Assembly: GCA_942493055.1 (NCBI GenBank) | Contig: OW818680.1 | Location: 2,542,001-2,606,000 of the forward strand | Reading direction: 5' to 3' | Origin: CAIZQW01 sp942493055 | GTDB lineage: Bacteria; Verrucomicrobiota; Kiritimatiellia; RFP12; UBA1067 | Length of the DNA: 64,000 nt | Shown: in pieces, positions 16,952 through 24,223 of the stretch | Layout: each line of letters begins with the position of its first letter | Numbering within the stretch: the first letter of the stretch is position 1 | The notes under the pieces: model-generated | Seen by the model: only the letters and a program-made list of their open reading frames with translations | Told to the model about the DNA's origin: nothing | The model's database searches: none | Program-made: the position numbers and the translations under genes

Positions 16952-18577
16952 TTACGGGGCATTGCCTGCCATGAGTCCGCTCACCCATTGATTGCGATGC
17001 AGCCTTGAATCGTTTGCGTTGAGAAGAGGAACCTGGTTGATCGTAACATGTGTGAAGGAAATGTTTGTGATGGGAGCCTTTGGACCCGCCGACATAACAA
17101 CGATGTCGTTGTTCGCTGCATTGAGAACGTGGATATTGGAGAAGACGACCCCGTCTATCTCGCCCGCTTCCTTGTCAGGACGGCCATTCACGGGCAAATA
17201 GGGATTCCCCGGCTGGGTGGGAACCGCCAATATCTGCCCGTTCTTTGGCGGCCAGTTATTCATGACCTTCAGGGTTGCGACCTGCGGGTTACTAACATCC
17301 TCGATGACGATCTGATCAAAGGTGATGCGGGATATCTTTCCGGTGGACGTACTGGCAATGCCAACGACCGGCTTGGCACTGCTGTGGGAGAGCTGATGGA
17401 TGACCGTGCAGCGTTCGAACAATACATCGGATAAGCTCGCGGGGTTTTCTGCCGGGATGCCAAAGCACATGGCCACATCCGACCAGGCGACGCAATTCCT
17501 GAAAATCACCTCCCGCTGGGGGAGCCATGCTTTGATCTGGAAGGCGTCGTCGGCGTTGTGGCAGAAACAATCCTCGACAAGCACCTGGGAGGAGCCGCCG
17601 ATCACCAACCCGTCGGAATTGACGAAGGACCCGATTATTTTTATGTTCTTGACGGTGGTTTTGTCAGAGGCGAACAGATGGATTGTCCACCTCCCCGGAT
17701 CACAGACCACCACGCCTTCGATTTTTAGATGGGTGCAGTACTCTGTCGTGATCACGCTGGCCCGCTGCCTGCTTTCCAAAGCCTCTTGGGTTGAAAGGAC
17801 CCCTCGGCCGCGAATCGTCACATCCGTCACATGCCTTGCATGGATAAGGGACGGTACTTTCTTGGCAAAGTCGATGGGGATTCCGGAGGTGCGCTGGTCA
17901 TAGACAGCGTCCGGAAGCGGGAGCAACTTGACCACGGCGCCTCCGGCAATGTAGACGGTCTGCCCCGTGAGCATGTTCAGCGAGGGGATACGGTGGACAC
18001 CGGGTTGAAAATAGTACGTAGTCCGTCCGCCGGAAGGGGCCAGCTCGGACGCGGTATGGACCCCGGGGGGAATCGCCATGACATGCGGAGCCGTCAGGAG
18101 AGGCGCGTCTTGCTCAAGGGGATTCGCAAAGAGGTGGAGCGGGCGGCGCGTCTGGCATCCCGGCTCGATGCTGAGCTGACAGGGGCGATCCAATTCAAAG
18201 GTGATGCTCCGCGCTGAAGAGACCTTCGGGTTCAGCTTGGCTGCGAGGGGCCTGATGGTGACGGTGCTCGTATCGATGCCGTCGCGGCTCAGGGCGTCCC
18301 CAAAGACGACGGTGACCGTCACTTTGCCTTGAAAGTCGAAGGAGGCGAAGGTGAGGGGGGTGACCGGACGCCCCATGCATTTCATTGTGCTGGAGCGATC
18401 AAAGGCGCGTGATTGATGACAGAAGACCGGCCGGCCATCGACCGATACCTGATAGTCCTGAGACTGGGGCTCTCCACCAGGAAAAGGGTACACAACAACC
18501 TGGGCAGATAGCCCGGGCACGATGACGCAGAAGAGTATGGCCCACTTCACAAGCACGATAAACCCTGGCTGAATCAT
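16952..18577 (-). CDS. Secreted right-handed beta-helix glycosidase (GH28-like)
   Basis: 541 residues; GAGGAG precedes the ATG at 18577. Signal peptide about 1-25 (ends GLSAQ). Residues 26-150 form a beta-sandwich-like N-domain. From about 190 a pectin-lyase-like parallel beta-helix runs to the end (VTDVTIRGRGVL, HLKIEGVVV, TTVKNIKIIG). Two acidic motifs match the position of the GH28 active site: NSDG (320-323) and NADDAFQIK (341-349). GH28 members hydrolyse galacturonans, but related helices act on other glycans. In a sialidase regulon, a host- or algal-type glycan is as likely as pectin. It has its own copy of the 32-bp operator, with exactly palindromic arms. Confidence 0.78.
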   Translation of the reverse strand: MIQPGFIVLVKWAILFCVIVPGLSAQVVVYPFPGGEPQSQDYQVSVDGRPVFCHQSRAFDRSSTMKCMGRPVTPLTFASFDFQGKVTVTVVFGDALSRDGIDTSTVTIRPLAAKLNPKVSSARSITFELDRPCQLSIEPGCQTRRPLHLFANPLEQDAPLLTAPHVMAIPPGVHTASELAPSGGRTTYYFQPGVHRIPSLNMLTGQTVYIAGGAVVKLLPLPDAVYDQRTSGIPIDFAKKVPSLIHARHVTDVTIRGRGVLSTQEALESRQRASVITTEYCTHLKIEGVVVCDPGRWTIHLFASDKTTVKNIKIIGSFVNSDGLVIGGSSQVLVEDCFCHNADDAFQIKAWLPQREVIFRNCVAWSDVAMCFGIPAENPASLSDVLFERCTVIHQLSHSSAKPVVGIASTSTGKISRITFDQIVIEDVSNPQVATLKVMNNWPPKNGQILAVPTQPGNPYLPVNGRPDKEAGEIDGVVFSNIHVLNAANNDIVVMSAGPKAPITNISFTHVTINQVPLLNANDSRLHRNQWVSGLMAGNAP

Positions 18578-18638
18578 GAATAACTCCTCACTCTAAACAA
18601 TAACCTTTTTAAAGTTAGCAGATCCCTTTTGAGATGGC

Positions 18639-18670
18639 GGTCAATATTTCCCTATTCTGTTATATTGACC
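18639..18670 (-). promoter_or_regulatory. Sialic-acid regulon operator, beta-helix gene promoter
   Basis: Arms GGTCAATAT and ATATTGACC are exact reverse complements around the core TTCCCTATTCTGTT. The first arm carries a compensating change relative to the other sites, so symmetry is preserved. A -10-like TAACTT lies 21 nt after the proximal TTGACC. Confidence 0.8.
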
Positions 18671-18721
18671 ACCCCGTCATTTGCCTTCGCAAGGATGTTC
18701 CGTCCGGCGGCGTATAAAGCC

Positions 18722-20029
18722 TCACCTTTTCGGTTCATGAGCGGGGCTCCCGCTTTTCGCGTTCTCGGGGACCGGCCTGAAGGTCACAAAGGTTCCGATC
18801 AGTTCAGCGGCATACCGGTTTCCGACGGTAAACCCTTCCTTGTTGTCGGGATGCGGATGATTGTGGGTGTAGATCAGGAGGGCGCGGCCTCCGGGCAGGG
18901 GCAGGATCGTGTTGTGGCCGCTGAAATTCGGGGACTGGTTGGTAAACATGAGATTCTGGCGGCAATGCCAGGTGAGTCCGTTGTCCCGGCTGACCGCGAC
19001 TCTGTTGCCGCCGCGTCCCGTGAAGGCTACGATCATTCCATTGTCCAACAGCGTGGCAACCGGCATCACGCCCGTGGGGTGCACCTCGACGGGCAGGGAC
19101 CAGGTCTTGCCCTCGTCCGTGGAGCGCGCCACCTTGACAGGCGGATACTTCGGCCGGTGGACAGATTCGCCGCTGCGTATAAATTTAACGACTCTCAGAA
19201 AAACCAGCAGGTCTCCGTTGGCGGCTCTCAGGAGCCAGGGCTCGCCATAGCCGTCAATGGCGTTGTCGCCTTGCTTATCCAATTGGATGCCATAATTCTG
19301 GAAGCTCAATTGCCCGGCCTCCTGCCAGGTCTTGCCGCGGTCAGCTGAGGTGCGGAATTCGATACCATAGGAGCAGCCATTTGAGAACGATTGCCCCTTC
19401 AGGATCACATCGAGCTTGTCAATCTGGGCGGCGGACAATATCTTTCCGTCCTTTAATTGAATCATGCTGACCCCATACCTGAAGGACGCGGGCTCTTTCG
19501 GATAGATGAGCTGTTTGTCGGCCGTCGGACTCAGCAAACATACCGTGCCTTTCCCGTAATCGGACAAGAAGCTTCCGTCCTCGAGCCTCGCGGCCCTGCC
19601 CACGACAGTCGGCTCCGAGATCCAGCTCTTGCCGCCGTCCTTGGATGTCTCCGAGCGGGACTTCTGCCAGGTCAGCCCGTTGTCCGTGGAGCGCAGGCTG
19701 CATGCGTTGCCGTCCTCCTTGGGAGAGAGGGCTGTGTCTCTGAACGTTCCGCCGGAGAGCGGACAGCCGAAAAGAAGATCGCCGTTATCCAGCCGGATGG
19801 ATTTCATGAAGGGGTGCATGGCGGAAATAGGAGCCCTTGTCAGACGGATGGTATTCGAGATGGTCATGACAATCCCGCCATCCATGACGACCTGAGCTTT
19901 CGGCGCCAGCTCTGTATTCTTGTCATAGCTCTCTGCGAGAAGCTTCTGTGGCAAGCACCACATGAGCATGATGAACAGGGCACGCCCCAGGTATTGTTGA
20001 CACATTTCGTTGGGGAGATTCCTCATCAT
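18722..20029 (-). CDS. Secreted sialidase-family protein (Asp-box propeller)
   Basis: 435 residues from the ATG at 20029, preceded by AAGGGA; a further in-frame ATG upstream would run into the operator. A hydrophobic stretch around residues 16-32 looks like a signal peptide. Asp boxes include STDNGLTW (114-121), STDEGKTW and SRDNGLTW, giving a six-blade sialidase fold. The opening of the propeller lacks a clear YRIP/FRIP motif, so it may be a divergent exo-alpha-sialidase or a related BNR-fold glycosidase. It lies between the beta-helix enzyme and nanA, all on the same strand and all with the same operator, which supports a role in release of sialic acid or of a substituted form. Confidence 0.8.
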   Translation of the reverse strand: MMRNLPNEMCQQYLGRALFIMLMWCLPQKLLAESYDKNTELAPKAQVVMDGGIVMTISNTIRLTRAPISAMHPFMKSIRLDNGDLLFGCPLSGGTFRDTALSPKEDGNACSLRSTDNGLTWQKSRSETSKDGGKSWISEPTVVGRAARLEDGSFLSDYGKGTVCLLSPTADKQLIYPKEPASFRYGVSMIQLKDGKILSAAQIDKLDVILKGQSFSNGCSYGIEFRTSADRGKTWQEAGQLSFQNYGIQLDKQGDNAIDGYGEPWLLRAANGDLLVFLRVVKFIRSGESVHRPKYPPVKVARSTDEGKTWSLPVEVHPTGVMPVATLLDNGMIVAFTGRGGNRVAVSRDNGLTWHCRQNLMFTNQSPNFSGHNTILPLPGGRALLIYTHNHPHPDNKEGFTVGNRYAAELIGTFVTFRPVPENAKSGSPAHEPKR

Positions 20030-20086
20030 AGACGTCCCTTTGTTAGATTGAAAGACTACAGGATACCACGCCCCTGACAAATTAGC

Positions 20087-20118
20087 GTTCAAGATTTCAT
20101 GATTCTGTTATTTTGACC
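20087..20118 (-). promoter_or_regulatory. Sialic-acid regulon operator, second sialidase promoter
   Basis: Arms GTTCAAGAT and ATTTTGACC around TTCATGATTCTGTT. A -10-like TATCCT lies 21 nt after the proximal TTGAAC on the minus strand. It ends 57 bp upstream of the chosen start. Confidence 0.8.
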
Positions 20119-20134
20119 AAGCCGGCCTATCCCC

Positions 20135-20184
20135 GGAGCGGCGCGGCTTCCCGCGCCGGCCGGAACGCGAAGGCGTTCCGCTCC
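20135..20184. repeat. 50-bp GC-rich palindromic repeat, copy 1
   Basis: Opens GGAGCGGCGCGG and closes GGCGTTCCGCTCC, containing GGAACGCGAAGGCGTTCC. The copy at 20221-20270 is identical over all 50 bp. This is a REP-like element between two regulon genes. Confidence 0.8.
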
Positions 20185-20220
20185 AAGACGCCGCATGGCG
20201 GCAGTCGCTGCGCACAGTCC

Positions 20221-20270
20221 GGAGCGGCGCGGCTTCCCGCGCCGGCCGGAACGCGAAGGCGTTCCGCTCC
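20221..20270. repeat. 50-bp GC-rich palindromic repeat, copy 2
   Basis: Identical to 20135-20184 and in the same orientation, separated from it by 36 bp. It lies just after the nanA stop codon, where its hairpins could protect the mRNA end or stop transcription; no T-run is seen. Confidence 0.8.
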
Positions 20271-20301
20271 GAAAGAGAAAGGTGCAGATCAAGACGCGCC
20301 C

Positions 20302-21222
20302 CTAGGCGAAGGCTTTGCTCGCAAAATCAGAGAAACCGATCGCCTCAGCCTCTGCGCAGAGCGCTTCGGCCTGTGCAGACGTTAGATCCCGCAACGGAAG
20401 GCGCACATTACCGCAGTCCAATCCGATGCACCGCATAAACGCCTTGCCAGCAGGAGGCATCCCTCCATGGTGGATCAGCACGGCGATCATCGCATTCGCC
20501 CGCGCCTGTTCCTTGCGCGCTGTTGCCAGATCGCCACGATGGAATGCGTCGATGAGCCGATGATAAACCGGTGCCGCATAGTTGTAGGTACTGCCGATTG
20601 CGCCCTCAGCCCCTGCGGAGAGCCCCGCAAGAAGCATCTCGTCGCGTCCGAAGAGGATGTCGAAGCGTCCGCCTTCCCACTGCAAGCAGGACGAATAATC
20701 CATCAGGTTCTCATGCGTGAATTTGATGCCCGCCAAATTCGGAATCCGGTCCGAAGCAGCCTGCAAGAAATCAAAGGCGGGGATCGTCACCCCTGTGACG
20801 CAGGGGATGTGGTAGTAATAGAAGGGCAGGTCCGGCGCAGCAGCAGCCACCTCCGCGCAGAATGCGGCCAGATCCTCCGCCTTCGTCGGTTTGAAGCAGA
20901 AGGGCGCCATGCATCCCACGGCTGACGCGCCGATTTTCTGCGCATGCGCAGCCAAGGCGCGGCAGTCGCCCAGCGACGTGTGCCCCACATGGACGATGAC
21001 GCGCAGATGCTCGCCTGCACACGACTGCCATTGTTCAGCCACTGTCATGCGCTCAGCGTTTGTCATGGACACCCCCTCGCCCGTGGTGCCGCAGACAAAC
21101 GCGCCCGCAACCTTGTTCGCAACCAGCGAAGCCGCCAGTTTCTCAATAACCGCCACATCGACTTCTCCGTCCTTCTTGAACGGAGTGAACGGTGCAGCAA
21201 CTAACCCTTTAATCTGGTTCAT
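20302..21222 (-). CDS. nanA: N-acetylneuraminate lyase
   Basis: 306 residues from the ATG at 21222, with AAGGGAG before it; the longer reading frame upstream merely translates the operator. A DapA-family TIM barrel with the sialate-lyase hallmarks: CGTTGEG (44-50), FYYYHIP (134-140, catalytic tyrosine Y137) and GIKFTHENLMD with Schiff-base lysine K167, then GRDE. It cleaves N-acetylneuraminate to N-acetylmannosamine and pyruvate in the cytoplasm. It is divergent from an AraC regulator and carries the same operator as both sialidase genes, linking release and breakdown of sialic acid. No nanE, nanK or sialic-acid transporter is present in this window. Confidence 0.9.
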   Translation of the reverse strand: MNQIKGLVAAPFTPFKKDGEVDVAVIEKLAASLVANKVAGAFVCGTTGEGVSMTNAERMTVAEQWQSCAGEHLRVIVHVGHTSLGDCRALAAHAQKIGASAVGCMAPFCFKPTKAEDLAAFCAEVAAAAPDLPFYYYHIPCVTGVTIPAFDFLQAASDRIPNLAGIKFTHENLMDYSSCLQWEGGRFDILFGRDEMLLAGLSAGAEGAIGSTYNYAAPVYHRLIDAFHRGDLATARKEQARANAMIAVLIHHGGMPPAGKAFMRCIGLDCGNVRLPLRDLTSAQAEALCAEAEAIGFSDFASKAFA

Positions 21223-21272
21223 ATGTTTCTCCCTTGATGGTTGTATCGTATCACGGGCTGTCACTGTCAGAC

Positions 21273-21304
21273 GTTCAAAATTTCGCGATTCTGTTTTTTT
21301 GACC
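21273..21304 (-). promoter_or_regulatory. Sialic-acid regulon operator, nanA promoter
   Basis: Arms GTTCAAAAT and TTTTTGACC around TTCGCGATTCTGTT. It lies 50 bp upstream of nanA in the space shared with the divergent AraC gene. A weak -10-like ATACGA lies 21 nt after the proximal TTGAAC. Confidence 0.8.
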
Positions 21305-21330
21305 ATGAAATATGAAATTATGGTGACGAT

Positions 21331-21392
21331 GAAATCGATGGAATCGAGGTAATCGATTGAATCGAATCTATCGACTCGCTCGATTCTTTCGA
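21331..21392. repeat. Seven TCGA cores at exact 9-bp spacing
   Basis: TCGA begins at 21335, 21344, 21353, 21362, 21371, 21380 and 21389, with variable bases between (for example AATCGATGG, AATCGAGGT). The array lies between the nanA operator and the AraC gene. It could be a protein-binding array or a decayed 9-bp tandem repeat. Confidence 0.65.
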
Positions 21393-21438
21393 AAAAACGC
21401 TTTACTTTGAATCACGAATAATTAGACAATACCAAACT

Positions 21439-22329
21439 ATGAAGCGATCCGTATGCACACTGCCGTTCGAATATGTTGACACGCCTGAGAGGCGTGTGTT
21501 CAACCTTGAACCCGACGGCATTCCGTGCATCCCTGCACTGGGGTACAGCCATTATAGCCGTTGCAGACCGAGCGTCTCTGAACATCTGCATCCGGGATGC
21601 CTGGAAATCTCCCTCTGCATGCGCGGCTCGCTGATCTTCGAATGTGACGGGCAATCTTACCAGATGTTACCCGGAAACGTCTTCATCACACAGCCTGATG
21701 AATGGCACCGTCTCAGCACCAACCCCAAGGGGCTGGTCATGTACTGGCTCTTCTTCCGCCTGGAGTCCAGCTCACGCCCGCTCCTCCACCTCCCTGCCGA
21801 GGAGTCCGCTATTTTGCAGCAGACGCTCCGCACCTTCAAGCACCATCTTTTCAAAGGCACGGACCGGCTCCGCCTGGCCTTCCAAAAGCTCTTCGACATT
21901 TATGACACGGCGCCAGCCGGCCCCTTCCGGACACTCTCCATGCGGTGCGCGGTGCTGGATCTGCTGCTGGCTCTGATCGAAGCCGCCCAGACCAAAACCG
22001 AATTCCTTGAGTCCGCACGCGTCGAACGTCTGATAGAAACCATGCGGAAACATCCTGAAGAGGAGTATCCGGTCGACCGCCTCGTGCACGAAACCGCGCT
22101 CTCCCCCAGTCAGCTCACCACACGCTTCAAACAGTTGACCGGCTCGCCCCCCTACACCTTTCTCCTGGCCTGCCGTCTCCGTTCCGCGCAAACATTGTTA
22201 CGGGATTCCGATAAGACCGTCACACAGATCGCCCATGAGTTAAGCTTTGCCTCCTCCCAGCACTTCGCCATGCAATTCAAACGCGAATTCGGCATCACCC
22301 CCAGCGCCTGGCGGGAAAAAAGCACTTGA
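21439..22329 (+). CDS. AraC-family regulator, probable controller of the sialic-acid genes
   Basis: 296 residues. The N-terminal cupin-like domain has HLHPGCLEISLCMRGSL and GNVFITQPDEWHR. The C-terminal AraC DNA-binding domain (about 195-293) has two helix-turn-helix motifs (YPVDRLVHETALSPSQLTTR and KTVTQIAHELSFASSQHFAM, then FKREFGITPSAWR). It is divergent from nanA across 216 bp that contain the 32-bp operator and the 9-bp TCGA array. By position it is the best candidate to bind the operators upstream of both sialidase genes, the beta-helix gene and nanA. The ligand is likely sialic acid or a breakdown product; both points are inference. Confidence 0.9.
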   Translation: MKRSVCTLPFEYVDTPERRVFNLEPDGIPCIPALGYSHYSRCRPSVSEHLHPGCLEISLCMRGSLIFECDGQSYQMLPGNVFITQPDEWHRLSTNPKGLVMYWLFFRLESSSRPLLHLPAEESAILQQTLRTFKHHLFKGTDRLRLAFQKLFDIYDTAPAGPFRTLSMRCAVLDLLLALIEAAQTKTEFLESARVERLIETMRKHPEEEYPVDRLVHETALSPSQLTTRFKQLTGSPPYTFLLACRLRSAQTLLRDSDKTVTQIAHELSFASSQHFAMQFKREFGITPSAWREKST

Positions 22330-22349
22330 ATATTGCTTATTCTGTCCTG

Positions 22350-23618
22350 TTATGCCCGTTGAAAGGACAAAACCATCTTTTCCTGTTCTGCCTTTGAAAT
22401 TTTCTGGCGGGTTGCCACCTGACGCCATTGCTTCACTGCATGGCGAATCATCCCCATCATTTCTTTCGCGTCCAACAATTTTAAATGAAATGATTCCGCC
22501 ACTTCCATGGCTAATTCGAGTTCGAGCCGATTGTCGTTCTCGGTAATATTGAGCGTCAGCCCGTCCCCTTGCGGGTTCGGGTTCATGTCATAGGCGGGAG
22601 AGAGCGTCCAGCCTTCCTGTGCCGCCAGCATGAATCCGTGGTTTCGCAAATGGTCGTCGGTATTGCTCACACAAATATTGAAGACAATCCGCCGCCAGAG
22701 TTCGGCAAGGTCGGCTTCCGGCGCTGCTCCGTGCCGCATGATAAATTCGGCTACCTCCAAATAACTGACTCCCGTAGCCGCACTCGCCCCGTCAGAATAG
22801 CCCAGCAATGTCATGGCTGAGGCGAAGTGACGCCGTTGTCCAGACAGTGTGCGGTCAAAACGCCGGGACAAGAATGTGTGGTGTCGGCTCGTGAATATGC
22901 GCACGGACGCATCCGGCACCTGAAGCCCGGCTTTTCTTGCAAGCTCATGGACAACGCTCTCCCATGCCCCAGTGTCCACCAGATCGGAACGGCTTGGAAA
23001 CTTCGCGATCCAGAGTCTTCCCCTCTCATCAACAACCCCAGCCTTGGGGCGGGCTCCGCCCAGAGAAGAGCCTGGCGCAAGGAGTTGATTCAGCCACTTC
23101 AGCGTCTCCTCATTGTCCTGAAAATCGTTTCCCTCAAATTTAAGGCTGGCATATTCCAAATCGCGGAGCGATGTCCATGGAGGAGTAGCCATCTGTTCGT
23201 CGCTATTCAGATAACAGTCCCGAGCACCTTCTTGAAATCGTATCGCACCCATGCGCTGGCCGTCATAGACACCGAGCAGATAATCAAGCTCTGTTAAGCG
23301 TGCTTCGATACGCCCGTCGCGCCGAGCATAGCAAGCTTCCCTGCGGCGCATCAGCAGGCGTCCCCAGCGATCCGGCGAGGAGTCAAGAAAGAGTCCGAAG
23401 TTCTGCTTTGCGTCTCGGAGGTACTGCTTCCCCGCAAACAATTGAAGTTCCGGATCAAGTTGTTGCGATAAGCCCCCGGAAAGCCATCCGTTATCGTACT
23501 CGAATGAAAAGACCTCCTTGCCACGCACCCTGTCCATGGCAAGATGCCCCATTAGTTGAGGCCTCTTAAGGCTGTCCCAGTCAGCATACACGCGAACCTG
23601 TCGAGGGGTGTTACTCAT
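22350..23618 (-). CDS. hipA: HipA-family serine/threonine kinase toxin
   Basis: 422 residues. N-terminal HipA_N region (about 8-130), then SLGGARPKAGV (185-195) as the glycine/serine-rich phosphate loop region and AKFPS with the ATP-binding lysine (K206). The catalytic loop is NTDDHLRN (319-326) and the metal-binding motif is PAYDMNP (D344). All core kinase residues look intact. HipA toxins phosphorylate cytoplasmic targets, classically glutamyl-tRNA synthetase, and slow growth. The start overlaps the stop of hipB in an ATGA arrangement, so the two are translationally coupled. The 3' end converges with the AraC gene with only 20 bp between. Confidence 0.92.
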   Translation of the reverse strand: MSNTPRQVRVYADWDSLKRPQLMGHLAMDRVRGKEVFSFEYDNGWLSGGLSQQLDPELQLFAGKQYLRDAKQNFGLFLDSSPDRWGRLLMRRREACYARRDGRIEARLTELDYLLGVYDGQRMGAIRFQEGARDCYLNSDEQMATPPWTSLRDLEYASLKFEGNDFQDNEETLKWLNQLLAPGSSLGGARPKAGVVDERGRLWIAKFPSRSDLVDTGAWESVVHELARKAGLQVPDASVRIFTSRHHTFLSRRFDRTLSGQRRHFASAMTLLGYSDGASAATGVSYLEVAEFIMRHGAAPEADLAELWRRIVFNICVSNTDDHLRNHGFMLAAQEGWTLSPAYDMNPNPQGDGLTLNITENDNRLELELAMEVAESFHLKLLDAKEMMGMIRHAVKQWRQVATRQKISKAEQEKMVLSFQRA

Positions 23619-23941
23619 GTGCTCTCCTCCCGCTTTGATTTTGGCGCACGTTTGCGCACGACAAGTTTGGCATCTTGAAGTTTCCGTCCAAGCACATCGT
23701 CTTGGGCAATAGACAGCAGGTCCTTCTCAAGCCCTAATGCAAACAGGACGAGAAAATAGGCACCCAGGGCCACGCTAGGGTTTCCTTTCTCAACCTGCCA
23801 GAGCGTCGAACGGCTAATACCCGCCCGCTCAGCGACCACGGCGGCGCTCAACTGCCGACGCAGCCGTGCCAGCTTGATCTGCTCCCCAAGGAGAGGCAAG
23901 ACCTTACGCGAGGAAATAGGCAAGTTCGGTGTTGTTTTCAT
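23615..23941 (-). CDS. hipB: HipB-type antitoxin, XRE-family DNA-binding protein
   Basis: 108 residues. An XRE helix-turn-helix spans about 14-70 (LGEQIKLARLRRQLSAAVVA, then ERAGISRSTLWQVEKGNPSV). A basic C-terminal tail (VRKRAPKSKREE) follows. HipB proteins bind HipA and repress their own operon. The ATG lies only 10 nt after the -10 hexamer of a consensus promoter, so the mRNA may have almost no leader. Confidence 0.92.
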   Translation of the reverse strand: MKTTPNLPISSRKVLPLLGEQIKLARLRRQLSAAVVAERAGISRSTLWQVEKGNPSVALGAYFLVLFALGLEKDLLSIAQDDVLGRKLQDAKLVVRKRAPKSKREEST

Positions 23942-23948
23942 AATGTCG

Positions 23949-23980
23949 CTAATATTAGACTAATTTTGATATAATGTCAA
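23949..23980 (-). promoter_or_regulatory. hipBA promoter with overlapping palindromic operator
   Basis: On the minus strand TTGACA (23975-23980), a 17-nt spacer and TAATAT (23952-23957) form a near-consensus sigma-70 promoter. The perfect palindrome CTAATATTAG (23949-23958) covers the -10 hexamer, where a bound HipB would block transcription. Confidence 0.75.
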
Positions 23981-24223
23981 TTATATGAGTTGTTATTATT
24001 TTGGAAGTAGCCAGAGGCGCAACTTATTTCTCACAGAGTCACAGAGCGCATCCTTCCACTATTCCGGCATTCCACTCAAGTTATGGACAATCGGTGCGTG
24101 AACAACCGTGCTTCTGTACGCGGTATAGACGCATAAGTAAATATTAGCATTGTTTTGAGGAGACCTTTTTCGCATACTGATTGCACGACAATAAAGCAAC
24201 TCTTCCATGAAAAAAGGAACGCT
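23981..24223. other. Intergenic region before the GH2-like gene
   Basis: AT-rich spacer of 243 bp between divergent hipB and the GH2-like gene. A short CACAGAG household repeat is near 24033-24047. No gene or clear promoter was recognised. Confidence 0.5.

Noticed and set aside
21223..21306. Upstream start for nanA adding 28 residues
   Set aside because: The extension translates the operator and its flanks, and the ATG at 21222 has a proper AAGGGAG ribosome binding site.
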